A stretch of 43,634 bases of DNA, taken from Halorubrum alkaliphilum (GTDB taxonomy: Archaea > Halobacteriota > Halobacteria > Halobacteriales > Haloferacaceae). Positions within the stretch are counted from its first letter, which is position 1. Each line of letters opens with the position of its first letter. The notes below the pieces were generated by a model. It was not told where the DNA came from. It saw nothing but the letters and a program-made list of their open reading frames with translations, and did not search any database. Positions 1 through 7,820 of this stretch are shown here, one piece after another. Position numbers and translations under genes: made by a program. The stretch spans positions 1 to 43,634 of the forward strand of contig NZ_JAGGKQ010000024.1 in the NCBI RefSeq assembly GCF_017873815.1, in the 5' to 3' direction.

Positions 1-46
1 CCAGCAGGGACGGGCCGGGGGGGTTCATACGGGGCGGAGGAGAGGG

Positions 47-127
47 CCCCCCGGGGGGGGGGGGGGGCCCCCCCCCCCCGGGGGGGGGGGGGGGCCCCCC
101 CCCCCCGGGGGGGGGGGGGGGGCCCCC
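47..127. repeat. Alternating C/G homopolymer tract, 27-bp period
   Basis: The sequence reads as runs of C6, G15, C12, G15, C12, G16 and C5, so a C12G15 unit of 27 bp is repeated. Each run pairs with its neighbour, so the tract can fold into long GC hairpins; the G runs could also form quadruplexes. A reading frame on the minus strand would translate it as alternating Pro5 and Gly4, but nothing else supports a gene there. Such runs are also prone to sequencing error, so exact lengths are uncertain. Confidence 0.9.
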
Positions 128-178
128 GACGAGGCTGGGGAGGCGTGAGGTGCGGTGGCGGGGCGGGACTCAAAGGGG

Positions 179-273
179 CAGCCGTGAGAGCGCCGTAGGC
201 AACGCAAGCACCGCAACGAGGGAGCCTGCGACCGAGTGAGGAGCGCAGCGAGCGTACGGCGCTCTCACGGCTG
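179..273. repeat. Perfect 19-bp inverted repeat around a GC-rich spacer
   Basis: Positions 179-197 and 255-273 are exact reverse complements (arm begins CAGCCGTGAGAGCGCC). The 57-bp spacer carries short GAGCG/AGCGAG-type repeats. The block resembles a repetitive intergenic element that I recall from Halorubrum genomes, which is memory rather than proof. It has no transposase and could be a MITE-like element or an RNA-level hairpin. Confidence 0.75.
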
Positions 274-522
274 GGGCTTTGGAGGAGTTCGCCGCTGATC
301 CACAGTCACAGTTAGCAGTTTATACGGAAACATGCGGAGCTTTTGAACCGGTCACCGTTGACCGCTTGAGTCGCCGATAGCCGTTTATAAATGAGTCGCG
401 TGAACGGTCGGGCTTCGTCTCCGATCCGTCCTTATAAACAACCGCGTATAGCCGGGCAGACTAGGCTGTGGTAGCCTGATCGACCGATCCAAGAGACTAC
501 AACGATCCTCTGTGCCTTGGCC
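274..522. other. Intergenic stretch without a recognisable gene
   Basis: I see no supported coding region. Two TATAAA-containing A/T-rich patches, near 384-391 and 431-438, resemble archaeal promoters, but no start codon with a credible ORF follows either. An unannotated small RNA is possible but not shown by the sequence. Confidence 0.4.
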
Positions 523-532
523 ATTTATATAC
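523..532 (+). promoter_or_regulatory. TATA box for the lipoprotein gene
   Basis: ATTTATATAC lies about 27 nt before the ATG at 557, the spacing expected for a leaderless haloarchaeal transcript. This supports 557 over the upstream in-frame start at 512. Confidence 0.6.
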
Positions 533-556
533 CCCGTCCGGTCCGATCCCCCCGCC

Positions 557-1174
557 ATGAGACGACGCGCTATGCTTGCCGGTCTCGCCGCGGCCGCGAC
601 GACGACCGGACTGGCCGGCTGTTCACGAACGCTTCCCGCTGAGAGCGACGAGTTCGCGGTCGCCGAGGGGTTCGACGGTGACCCCGTACGGCCGGAGTGT
701 ATGGTCGGCTCGGAGCCGGTCGACGTCGACATCGGCGACGAGACGCGAGAGTTCGAGACTGCCGAAACGATCCCGTATCCCGACCCGCCGGACGCGTTCG
801 ACGAGAAGGGGATCGCCGACTACGTCATCGCCTTTGAGGAGGCGTACGTGACACACCGGGTTCTCTGTGATCACGGTGGGTCCGGGCACATCGTCCGCGT
901 CAGTTACAGCACGGACGAGATCGAGACGTTCGATCGGGCCGGAAACGGGGCGAACGTCTTCCTCCGGTATGCTGGCGGCGCGACCGCGGGCGTCGACGAC
1001 GGCGGGATGTGGGAAGCCGACATCGGGTTCAGTGCGGTCGTGTACGCGGTCGACGACACCGGGGCGGCTCGCGTTGTGGTTGACGAGCCGCGGGACTGGT
1101 CCCGGGCGGAGGTCGAGTCCGACGCTCCCGATCCCGTCGCGGATGGCGAGTTCGTCGCGAGATTCGATCGATGA
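557..1174 (+). CDS. Tat-exported lipoprotein of unknown function
   Basis: This encodes 205 aa and I do not recognise its family. The N-terminus has arginines (MRRRAML), a short Ala/Leu hydrophobic stretch and a lipobox LAGC, so the mature protein probably starts at Cys22 and is anchored outside the membrane. The double-arginine start suggests the Tat route, usual for haloarchaeal lipoproteins. The rest is acidic with alternating beta-like segments and no obvious catalytic motif. The start is chosen because the TATA box sits 27 nt upstream and because the signal peptide begins there. It stands alone, with tRNA-Ser 88 nt downstream. Confidence 0.8.
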   Translation: MRRRAMLAGLAAAATTTGLAGCSRTLPAESDEFAVAEGFDGDPVRPECMVGSEPVDVDIGDETREFETAETIPYPDPPDAFDEKGIADYVIAFEEAYVTHRVLCDHGGSGHIVRVSYSTDEIETFDRAGNGANVFLRYAGGATAGVDDGGMWEADIGFSAVVYAVDDTGAARVVVDEPRDWSRAEVESDAPDPVADGEFVARFDR

Positions 1175-1262
1175 CCGTCGCCGGTAACTGTCACCGAGGA
1201 TCGATCCGCGAACCGACCGACACCGACACCCCTTAGTTGTGCGACCTCAAGCGTGGAGACGT

Positions 1263-1346
1263 GGTGGGATGGCAGAGCGGCCCATTGCGCCGGTCTTGAA
1301 AACCGGTAGCCTCACGGCTTCCTGGGTTCAAATCCCAGTCCCACCG
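1263..1346 (+). tRNA. tRNA-Ser (anticodon UGA)
   Basis: The acceptor strands GGTGGGA (1263-1269) and TCCCACC (1339-1345) pair, followed by discriminator G. The anticodon stem CCGGT/ACCGG encloses CTTGAAA, giving TGA, which reads UCA. The T arm is CTGGG-TTCAAAT-CCCAG. A long variable arm, typical of class II serine tRNAs, lies between anticodon and T arms. CCA is not encoded. A CTTAGTTG sequence about 30 nt upstream could be its TATA-like element. Confidence 0.95.
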
Positions 1347-1589
1347 TAAGCGCGCGGATCTGAGCCGGAGGGCAGGAACCGAACGGTCCCCCGTTCGGCG
1401 AGCGCGAACCTTGTAACCGATCGTAGTTACTTGGATAGCCGAGACTCCGCACGAATCTGGAGCCGTACGTACTGGTGTGAACCGCTACCCTACCGATCAC
1501 GAACGCGTCAGCCGGTAACGCCCGCGTCCGGTGTCGTGTGGTATCGCGTGACGCATTATCTTTAACACACTTCCGACCGTGTATTGAGA

Positions 1590-1595
1590 TAGGTG
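1590..1595 (+). promoter_or_regulatory. Shine-Dalgarno-like site of sod
   Basis: AGGTGA sits 8 nt before the ATG at 1604. A TATA-like patch at about 1553-1563 would give a short 5' leader, unlike the many leaderless genes in this window. It fixes the start at 1604 rather than 1538. Confidence 0.55.
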
Positions 1596-1603
1596 AATTA
1601 GTC

Positions 1604-2203
1604 ATGAGCTACGAACTCGATCCCCTTCCGTACGATTACGACGCACTGGAACCGCACATTTCCGAGCAGGTCCTCGAATGGCATCACGACACGCACCATC
1701 AGAGCTACGTGAACGGCTGGAACGCCGCCGAGGAGACGCTCGAAGCCAACCGCGAGGAGCACGACTTCTCCTCGTCGGGCGGCGCGATCCGAAACGTGAC
1801 CCACAACTCCTCGGGTCACATCCTCCACGACCTGTTCTGGCAGAATATGTCGCCGGAGGGCGGTGACGTACCCGAGGGTGCGCTCGCCGACCGCATCGAG
1901 GAGGACTTCGGCTCGTACGACGCCTGGAAGGGCGAGTTCGAGGCGGCGGCCTCCGCGGCGAGCGGCTGGGCGCTTCTGGTGTACGACACGTTCTCGAACC
2001 AGCTCCGTAACGTCGTGGTCGACAAGCACGACCAGGGAGCGATCTGGGGCGGTCACCCGATCCTCGCGCTGGACGTCTGGGAGCACTCCTACTACCACGA
2101 CTACGGTCCGGCCCGCGGCGAGTTCGTCGACAACTTCTTCGAGGTCGTCGACTGGGAGGAGCCGTCCACTCGCTACGAGCAGGCCGTCGAGCTGTTCGAG
2201 TAA
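1604..2203 (+). CDS. sod: Superoxide dismutase (Fe/Mn family)
   Basis: The 199-aa product detoxifies superoxide to peroxide and oxygen in the cytoplasm. The N-terminal helical-hairpin domain carries EWHHDTHHQSYVNGWN with the first metal ligand near His27, followed by HNSSGHILHDLFW with the second. The C-terminal alpha/beta domain carries DVWEHSYYHDYG with the Asp and His ligands of the Fe/Mn family. Length matches the family. Sequence alone does not settle Mn versus Fe, though haloarchaeal enzymes are generally manganese types. The gene is monocistronic, with its own promoter and ribosome-binding site. Confidence 0.97.
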   Translation: MSYELDPLPYDYDALEPHISEQVLEWHHDTHHQSYVNGWNAAEETLEANREEHDFSSSGGAIRNVTHNSSGHILHDLFWQNMSPEGGDVPEGALADRIEEDFGSYDAWKGEFEAAASAASGWALLVYDTFSNQLRNVVVDKHDQGAIWGGHPILALDVWEHSYYHDYGPARGEFVDNFFEVVDWEEPSTRYEQAVELFE

Positions 2204-2356
2204 CCCTTCGGATCCGCCGAGAGGCCACGCGTCGAACCCCGATTTCTTTTGAACCCGCGTCGCTCCGGAGCCATGCGGCCGTCGCTCGCCGCACACCGGG
2301 AGGCGCACGAGCCGCGTACCGGGAGAGTTTACGGCCTCGCTCGTCTACCGGGAGCC

Positions 2357-2674
2357 ATGCCCGAACCGAGGTCACGTTTCGACGAGACGTTCCCCTGTGA
2401 GTTCTACACGCCGGCGGAGCTGTTCGAGCCGGATCTGCTGTACACGATCCCGGAGATAGCTCGTCTGCTTCAGGGGTTGGAACCGGACGCCGAGATCGAC
2501 GCCGACACCGAGGCCGTGCTGACCGACTGGGCGGTCCCGTGGGTGATGGTCCACAGCGAGGATCTCGTGATCGCGGAGCCGCTCGCGGAGGAAGGACCCG
2601 GCTACTACGGGGTCGCGCCGGAAGCGCTCGATTCGGATCCGGACCGGGAGAACGACCCGGACGACGAGCGGTGA
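2357..2674 (+). CDS. Conserved haloarchaeal small protein (DUF5827-like)
   Basis: This 105-aa acidic protein has a compact core with the segments CEFYTPAELFEPDLLYTI and WAVPWVMVHSEDLVI and a charged C-terminal tail. It resembles a haloarchaea-specific family I remember as DUF5827; no function is known to me. The ATG at 2357 is preferred over upstream in-frame starts because the conserved region begins just after it. Its TGA overlaps the GTG start of the next gene by 4 nt, so translational coupling with the ATPase is likely. Confidence 0.75.
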   Translation: MPEPRSRFDETFPCEFYTPAELFEPDLLYTIPEIARLLQGLEPDAEIDADTEAVLTDWAVPWVMVHSEDLVIAEPLAEEGPGYYGVAPEALDSDPDRENDPDDER

Positions 2675-3648
2675 CCGGGAGCCGGCCCACCCCGAACGGA
2701 CCCCGACCCGGCCGCGACCCCGATCCCCCGGTTCTCCTCGTCGCCGGAGGTACTCGCGTCGACGCCGGGAAGACGACGTTCTCGACCGGACTGCTGGCGT
2801 TTCTCGCGGAGAGTGGTGAGAACCACGAAGCCGCCGGAACGGCCGATACCCCCGCCGATGCCGACACTGATGTTATCGGCGTGAAACCTCGCGCGGGCAA
2901 CGACTACTGGTTCGACCACGACGACGTCCGGATCTCGACCGACGCGGGACGGCTGTACGGGAAGGACGCTCGCCGACTCGCGGCCGCGAGCACCCGCCCG
3001 CTCGGTCCGGGCCGGGACGCGATCGCACCCGAGGCGATCAACCCGGTCCACCGGCTGTGGCGGCCGACTCCGGGCCGAACCGGGATGCTCGGCGATACTG
3101 ACCGGACGTTCCTCTGTGACCGGGTGACGACCGGCGATGGCTCGCGGTTCGTCGTCAACGCGGCCGCCGAATCGGAGGGGCTGATCCCGGAGGGACTGGC
3201 CGAACGGCTCCCGCTCTCGGACGCGACTCGCGTGGACGATGTCGGCGTGTTCAACGAGGTGATGGCCGACAGCTACGTCCCCGCGTTCGAACGACTCGCC
3301 GACCGCGTCGGACGGGCATCGGCCCCCGTCGTCATCGAGTCGTACGCGGACGTGGCCGCACCGCTCTCGATCGGGAACGACGCGCCCGTCGACGTCGATG
3401 CGGTCGCGGTCGTCGACCCCGGACGAGCACGGGTCTACGCTGGCGACCGCTACGCGAAGGCTCGACGGGTCGCCTCGGGAAGTGCCCGTGAGGGGACGCT
3501 GGAGGAGCACACCGACACGGTGACGGGGATGATAGAGCCGCTCGCGACGGTCGGACTGCCGGCCCTCTCCGGTGAGGAACGGGGGCGACCGGGGACGGTC
3601 GCCGAGCGATACGCGCCGGCGTACGAGGCCCTACTCGACGCGGTCTAG
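2671..3648 (+). CDS. SIMIBI-class P-loop ATPase, dethiobiotin synthetase-like fold
   Basis: The protein has 325 aa. Near residue 25 it carries GGTRVDAGKTTFSTGLL, a Walker A of the SIMIBI type (as in dethiobiotin synthetase, CobQ/CobB and MinD relatives). VIGVKPRAG resembles the switch region that follows in these enzymes, and APVVIESYADVAAP may be the Walker B strand. I cannot assign a substrate. GTG at 2671 is chosen because it overlaps the preceding TGA (GTGA) and because upstream in-frame codons overlap that gene. It is coupled to the DUF5827-like gene, so the two may act together. Confidence 0.75.
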   Translation: MTGSRPTPNGPRPGRDPDPPVLLVAGGTRVDAGKTTFSTGLLAFLAESGENHEAAGTADTPADADTDVIGVKPRAGNDYWFDHDDVRISTDAGRLYGKDARRLAAASTRPLGPGRDAIAPEAINPVHRLWRPTPGRTGMLGDTDRTFLCDRVTTGDGSRFVVNAAAESEGLIPEGLAERLPLSDATRVDDVGVFNEVMADSYVPAFERLADRVGRASAPVVIESYADVAAPLSIGNDAPVDVDAVAVVDPGRARVYAGDRYAKARRVASGSAREGTLEEHTDTVTGMIEPLATVGLPALSGEERGRPGTVAERYAPAYEALLDAV

Positions 3649-3673
3649 AGGAAAGCTGGCGTGTTCGGCGTGG

Positions 3674-4174
3674 TTAGGCCTCGGCCTGAGGCTCGGAGTT
3701 CCGCTTCGTGTACGCATCGAGTGCGCTCTCGATGGTCGAGAGGTCCCGCGTCACGCGGCCGTCGGCGACGCGCATGAACCCGGGCGTGTACGACGCGGAG
3801 TAGTCGAAGATCGTGTTGACGCCGCGTTTGGGGACGGATATCGGCGTGAACGACTCGACGGTGTACACCCGCGTCGTCGGGAAGGCGGTCCAGAACGTCC
3901 CGCTGACCCAGCGATCCTCGTCGACGAACGTCGCGCCGATCCGGGCGGTGGCGACGTACTCGTCCCCGTGGTAGAACAGGACGAGATCCCCGGACTCCAT
4001 CCGGTCGAACGTGGAACCGTTTCCGCTGTCGTCGTCGACGGCCCACAGTCGGGCCTCGTCGGCGTCGGCGAGCTCGTCCGGGCGGTCGTCGTAGTCGGTG
4101 AGGTCGACCGTGGACCGGACCGTTCGATCGAAGTTCTCCGGATCGATCGGGACTAGGAAGACGTTCGCGCTCAT
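3674..4174 (-). CDS. PUA/EVE-like domain protein
   Basis: This 166-aa acidic protein begins MSANVFLVPIDPENF and includes WAVDDDSGNGSTFDRMESGDLVLFYHG (residues about 45-71) followed by EYVATARIGATF. A strand ending in GDLVLFYHG and then a return strand with small residues is characteristic of EVE/PUA-like folds that bind modified bases in nucleic acids. It is therefore a candidate RNA- or DNA-binding protein, but no target can be named. It is convergent with the ATPase gene and sits alone; its upstream region holds the short tandem repeat at 4240. Confidence 0.65.
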   Translation of the reverse strand: MSANVFLVPIDPENFDRTVRSTVDLTDYDDRPDELADADEARLWAVDDDSGNGSTFDRMESGDLVLFYHGDEYVATARIGATFVDEDRWVSGTFWTAFPTTRVYTVESFTPISVPKRGVNTIFDYSASYTPGFMRVADGRVTRDLSTIESALDAYTKRNSEPQAEA

Positions 4175-4239
4175 TACGTCTATCTATCCCCGGCAGGGAT
4201 TTAAAAGCGTCCGTTGGCTCGTCGCGTCGTCCGGCGCTC

Positions 4240-4287
4240 CGTCCGACAGCGCGTTCCGTGGTTCGTCCGACAGCGCGTTCCGTGGTT
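4240..4287. repeat. Two perfect 24-bp tandem copies
   Basis: The unit beginning CGTCCGACAGCGCGTTCC is repeated exactly at 4240-4263 and 4264-4287, and a third partial copy (CGTCCG) follows. It lies between the start of the EVE-like gene and the end of the dehydratase gene, just beyond the latter's stop. Confidence 0.9.
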
Positions 4288-4293
4288 CGTCCG

Positions 4294-4647
4294 TTAGCTC
4301 TCCTCGTCGTAGTCGTCGTATATCCGGTCCATCCGGGCGGCCATCACGAAATCGGACCGATGGAGCCCGCCGATGTCGTGGGTCCACATCTCGACGCCGA
4401 CCTCGCCCCACGAGAGGTGGATGTCCGGATGATGCCACTCTGCCTCCGCGAGTTCGCCGACCTCGTTCGTGAACTCGAGCGCCGTTTCGAAGTCCGGGAA
4501 CTCGTAGGTGGCTTCGAGGTGGTGTTCCTCGACGACCTGCCAGGCGTCGCCGAGCGTCTCGAGGAGCGACTCGTACTGATCGGGCGTCAGCGGATCGTCG
4601 TCGTCCGTCGACGACTCCACCGGCTCGTCCGCGAGCGTGGATGACAT
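4294..4647 (-). CDS. phhB: Pterin-4a-carbinolamine dehydratase
   Basis: The 117-aa product fits the PCD family, which dehydrates 4a-hydroxytetrahydropterin so the cofactor can be recycled. [20 protein letters not shown] carries the family's His-His-Pro with a third His three residues on, and [15 protein letters not shown] matches the conserved C-terminal helix. The N-terminal 20 or so residues are an acidic Ser/Asp-rich extension. The start at 4647 gives the usual length; the track also allows an upstream start at 4746, which would add an unrelated basic segment. No aromatic hydroxylase is adjacent. Confidence 0.92.
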   Translation of the reverse strand: MSSTLADEPVESSTDDDDPLTPDQYESLLETLGDAWQVVEEHHLEATYEFPDFETALEFTNEVGELAEAEWHHPDIHLSWGEVGVEMWTHDIGGLHRSDFVMAARMDRIYDDYDEES

Positions 4648-4806
4648 ATGTGTCCGTTCATCACGAAGCCGTTTGTACCTTCCGCGAGTCACGATGCGAT
4701 CGAGAGTCGTGCTCCCGACGGATCCGATTCCGATCTCGGCCGTCAAACGTATTTAAGAGCGGGATCTGTCGCCTCGGAAACCGGATCAGGCGTCTCGGGA
4801 ACCGGA

Positions 4807-5292
4807 TCAGCTGCCATCGACGTCGGAGGCGTCCCCCTCGCTCCCGTACCACGACTCGTGGACCGTCATCGCCTCCTCGGTCGCGATCGGTCCCTCGACG
4901 GTCGTCTCCCCGTCGGCACGGCGGATCACCTCGGAGGCGGGGATCGTGACGACGTTCCCCGCCAGCGCGTCGAGCGTCTCGCCGGCGACGCCGAACACGA
5001 CGCGGTCGATCCCGGCGTAGTGGATCGCCGTCGTACACATCGGACAGGGTTCCGTGCTCGCGTATATCGTACACTCGGCGAGTTCGCTCGGCTCGAGCGA
5101 CCGGCCGGCCCAGCGTGCGAGCACCAACTCCGGATGGGCGGTGAGATCGTCGTCGGTTCGCGTCGCGTTCCTCGCTTCCCGAACGACCTCGCCATCGACG
5201 ACCAACAGGGCACCGAAGGGGGTGTTCCCGGCTTCGACGGCCTCCTCGGCGAGTTCGATCGCTCGGGTAATGTGGACGTGATCCTCAGTCAT
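4807..5292 (-). CDS. Zinc-dependent nucleoside/base deaminase
   Basis: The 161-aa product belongs to the cytidine/deoxycytidylate deaminase superfamily. TAHPELVLAR supplies the His zinc ligand and catalytic Glu (HPE instead of the more common HAE), and EPCPMC gives the two Cys ligands. NTPFGALLVVDG is the typical first strand. Its shape is closest to the guanine deaminase/tRNA adenosine deaminase/nucleoside deaminase branch; the substrate cannot be read from the sequence. It is spaced from neighbours by short gaps on the same strand and could be cotranscribed with the three genes upstream. Confidence 0.88.
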   Translation of the reverse strand: MTEDHVHITRAIELAEEAVEAGNTPFGALLVVDGEVVREARNATRTDDDLTAHPELVLARWAGRSLEPSELAECTIYASTEPCPMCTTAIHYAGIDRVVFGVAGETLDALAGNVVTIPASEVIRRADGETTVEGPIATEEAMTVHESWYGSEGDASDVDGS

Positions 5293-5316
5293 ATCGAGAT
5301 GTCGGCCTCCCCGACC

Positions 5317-5670
5317 CTAATCCTTCGCGTCGTCGCCCGGCGGGTCCGGCTCCGGGCCGTCCATGCCGTCCCGGTCGATGGGGTCGTCCTCGCCCGTCTC
5401 GTCCGGATCGTCGCCATCGGCGTCGGCCGCCGGCCCCGACTCGCGCACGTTCCTGAGGGCGTCGACCGCGTCGTCGGTCGCGTCGGATCGCGTCTCGGTG
5501 ACGGCCGTCGGATCGAGCCCCCCGTCGCCGTCCCCCTCTCCGGGCTCCTCAACGGATCCGTCGTTGTCGCCCGTCTCCGGAACCGGGCCGTCCGCGTCGT
5601 CGGCGTCGTCCGGCCCCGGTCCGCCGAGGAGGCCGGCGAACCACTCGCGAAGTCGTGTGAGGAGTCCCAT
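5317..5670 (-). CDS. Small acidic protein with an N-terminal amphipathic helix
   Basis: The 117-aa product opens with MGLLTRLREWFAGLLGG, an amphipathic segment that might touch membrane or a partner. The remainder is low-complexity Asp/Gly/Pro/Glu sequence with no fold I can see. It starts 2 nt after the stop of the Rho-N-like gene, so the two are probably in one operon. No function is assigned. Confidence 0.6.
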   Translation of the reverse strand: MGLLTRLREWFAGLLGGPGPDDADDADGPVPETGDNDGSVEEPGEGDGDGGLDPTAVTETRSDATDDAVDALRNVRESGPAADADGDDPDETGEDDPIDRDGMDGPEPDPPGDDAKD

Positions 5671-5672
5671 TA

Positions 5673-6452
5673 TCAGTAGTTCCGGAACAGCAGCGCCCGC
5701 ACGTCGTCCTTGGTGCGAGCCGTTTCGACGCCCCCGTCCGGGAGGTCGACCTCGTATCGCACGTCGCCGTCACCCTCCCGCCACTTGTCGTCGTGCGTGT
5801 CCAACAGGCTCATCATCGCGTTCAGCTGGCTGGAGTCCGACCCGTCAGATCCGTCCGTCTCCTCGTCCTCGCCCGTGTCCGCGGACCCGTCGACTTCGGA
5901 CGGTTCGTCGACTTCGGACGGTTCGTCGACTCCCGAATCCCCCGTTTTATCACGGTCGTCTCGGCCAGCGTCGACATCGACGCCGACCGCACTGAAGGGG
6001 TCGGCGGCCAGCGCCGCGGCCCGGTCGAGGATCGCCGCGATCAACTCGTCTTTCGTCATTCCGCTTCGCCCGGTCACGTCGAGCTCGGCGGCGATCGTGT
6101 ATAGATCCATCCGATCGCCGTCGTCCGGCTCCGCGTGTTTGCGGTTCCGATCGGCCAACTGCTCGCGAACTGTCTCGCGGTCGAACGGCTCCGCCGAGGC
6201 GGAGGGAGTTTCCGCGAACTCCCCCGGACTCGGCTCACGTTCCGGGTCGACCTCGCGTCCCGGATCCATTTTGCCTTTCGGGTCGACCTCGCGTCCCGGG
6301 TCATCGACGGCCTCGGCGAGATCCACGAGGTACGCGAGCACGTCGTCCGGCTCGACGGTCGCGTACGGTCCGGCGTGTTCCTCGGCCAGTTCGGCTCGGA
6401 GCGTCTCGATCCGGTCCCGGTACTCGTCGGGTATGTCCAGCGTGTTCATCAT
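5673..6452 (-). CDS. Rho-N/SAP-like domain acidic protein
   Basis: This 259-aa product starts with a helical region (IPDEYRDRIETLRAEL), has a central segment MDLYTIAAELDVTGRSGMTK followed by DELIAAILDRA that looks like a Rho N-terminal/SAP-type helix-extended-helix motif (residues about 115-150), and ends with a conserved-looking DVRYEVDLPDGGVETARTKD segment. Linkers carry in-frame duplications (a 12-residue DPGREVDP unit and a six-residue EPSEVD unit). A nucleic-acid-binding role is plausible. ATGATGA at 6449-6452 overlaps the start with the stop of the Zn-ribbon gene, so they are translationally coupled. Confidence 0.65.
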   Translation of the reverse strand: MMNTLDIPDEYRDRIETLRAELAEEHAGPYATVEPDDVLAYLVDLAEAVDDPGREVDPKGKMDPGREVDPEREPSPGEFAETPSASAEPFDRETVREQLADRNRKHAEPDDGDRMDLYTIAAELDVTGRSGMTKDELIAAILDRAAALAADPFSAVGVDVDAGRDDRDKTGDSGVDEPSEVDEPSEVDGSADTGEDEETDGSDGSDSSQLNAMMSLLDTHDDKWREGDGDVRYEVDLPDGGVETARTKDDVRALLFRNY

Positions 6453-6631
6453 CGGTCACCACCGCGTCCGAACCGTTCGAGCGCTTCCTCCCAGCTCTCG
6501 ACGTTACGGGGTTCGCCGGAGTGGTCCGCCTCGACGCCCGCGAACCCACAGTCGTCACAGGCTATCGCCTCGGTCCCGCCGAGCGCGAACGTCGTCAGCG
6601 TCGATCCGCATCGCGGGCACTCGGTTGGCAC
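6449..6631 (-). CDS. Small zinc-ribbon protein
   Basis: This 60-aa protein starts with GTG at 6631. CPRCGSTLTTF and CDDCGF form a two-CxxC zinc ribbon spaced like transcription or ribosomal zinc fingers; the tail ESWEEALERFGRGG is helical. The longer minus-strand reading frame running up to 7219 passes through the membrane-protein gene on the opposite strand and has no protein-like character there, so only this 3' part is real. The stop overlaps the next start (ATGA), tying it to the Rho-N-like gene. Confidence 0.75.
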   Translation of the reverse strand: MPTECPRCGSTLTTFALGGTEAIACDDCGFAGVEADHSGEPRNVESWEEALERFGRGGDR

Positions 6632-6751
6632 GGTTGATCGTTCGGATCGACGACGGGAGCCGTGAAAAACACACGGGTCGGTTCCGACGTCCCGACCGGG
6701 ACCACGCTCGCGGGGACAACAATCAATAGAGTCGGCATGGACGGTCGATAC

Positions 6752-7663
6752 ATGAGCGAGTCGAGCGAGACGAACGGGACGAACCCCCTCCTGGAGTACT
6801 ATCGACAGTACATCGGGGATCCGGACCGAACGGTCGACGTGTACGCCGGTTTCGGCCTCTTCTTCGTCGGCCTCGGACTGGGTCTGGTCGGAGTCACCGT
6901 GTTCCTCTACAGCGCGACGCTCCCGCCGAACTCGGAGTCGATGTACGCGGTCCGGCAGGTCGCGTCGGTCGCGGCGGCGCTCGGACTTCCCGCACTGCTT
7001 CTCGGCGTCGTCGTCCTCCTGCCGGTCGACCTCCGGATGTTGTACCTCGGCGTCGCCGGCTCGGCCGTCTGTCTCGCCGCAGTCGGCCTGTTCGTCTGGG
7101 CGTACCCGGACGCTTGGAACGTCACGAACCCGCCGGACTACAGCGCGCAGGGCGTCGCCATCTACAGCGTCGGTCTCGTCGGAGTCATCGGGGCGACCGG
7201 GGTCGCGCTCGTCGCCCACCGCGTCGAGCAGGCCACCGGCGCGGCCGCAGGGAGTGTCGACGACGCGGCCGCGGAGGACGGCGAGCGCGAAACCGTCACC
7301 GACGCCGAGGTCCGTGCGGACATCGAGCGCGAACTGGAGGACGCGGAGCTGACGTGGGGCGGCGTCGAGCGCGGCGAGGGCCGACGGCTGGAGCTCGACA
7401 CGACCGCGGTCGACGAGGTCGAGGTCGACGCCGACGCGCTCTCCGGATCCGCGACGGAGACCCGCACCACGTCCGGGACCGTAACCGACGCCGTCTCCCA
7501 GCTCAAGGGGCTACAGGGCGGAGAGAAGAACACCGCAAGCGGTCAGGGAACCGACGACCAGGCGACCGCGCTGCGCGAGCTCCGCGAGAAACAGCGCGCG
7601 GAGGAGGCGGCGGACGCCGAGGATCAGTCGCTTTTCGACCGGATCCTGTCGTACATCAGGTGA
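6752..7663 (+). CDS. Four-TM protein with disordered acidic tail, CdpA-like
   Basis: The product has 303 aa. Residues about 30-165 form four hydrophobic helices; the following region is acidic and Thr/Glu-rich, and the C-terminus ends with a helix LRELREKQRAEEA and a short conserved-looking SLFDRILSYIR. This layout, with LLEYYRQYIGDPDRTVDVY at the N-terminus, resembles the haloarchaeal DUF7139 family that I associate with CdpA, an FtsZ1-linked division adaptor in Haloferax; that match is from memory. An in-frame ATG at 6737 would add five residues (MDGRY). Confidence 0.6.
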   Translation: MSESSETNGTNPLLEYYRQYIGDPDRTVDVYAGFGLFFVGLGLGLVGVTVFLYSATLPPNSESMYAVRQVASVAAALGLPALLLGVVVLLPVDLRMLYLGVAGSAVCLAAVGLFVWAYPDAWNVTNPPDYSAQGVAIYSVGLVGVIGATGVALVAHRVEQATGAAAGSVDDAAAEDGERETVTDAEVRADIERELEDAELTWGGVERGEGRRLELDTTAVDEVEVDADALSGSATETRTTSGTVTDAVSQLKGLQGGEKNTASGQGTDDQATALRELREKQRAEEAADAEDQSLFDRILSYIR

Positions 7664-7790
7664 GTACCACGAGTGCGTCGGACCGTCGGCAGTGATCGCT
7701 GAGAGCTGACGGGGTGCCGGGAACTGATGGAGGGGTCCGGCGGGAACGAGATCCGACGGGAACGACATCCGACCGCGACGGCATCGCGCA

Positions 7791-7800
7791 CTTATATATG
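7791..7800 (+). promoter_or_regulatory. TATA box for the PHP gene
   Basis: CTTATATATG lies about 26 nt upstream of the GTG at 7821, consistent with leaderless transcription, and supports a GTG start. Confidence 0.6.
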
Positions 7801-7820
7801 ACTGACCACTACGGACCGTC

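Noticed and set aside
25-216. Minus-strand Pro/Gly ORF through the C/G tract
   Set aside because: It is made mainly by the homopolymer runs and the intergenic repeat, and has no promoter or recognisable domain.
6632-7219. Long upstream extension of the Zn-ribbon frame
   Set aside because: It lies antisense to the four-TM protein, is arginine-rich shadow sequence and lacks protein character; only the 60-aa 3' part is supported.
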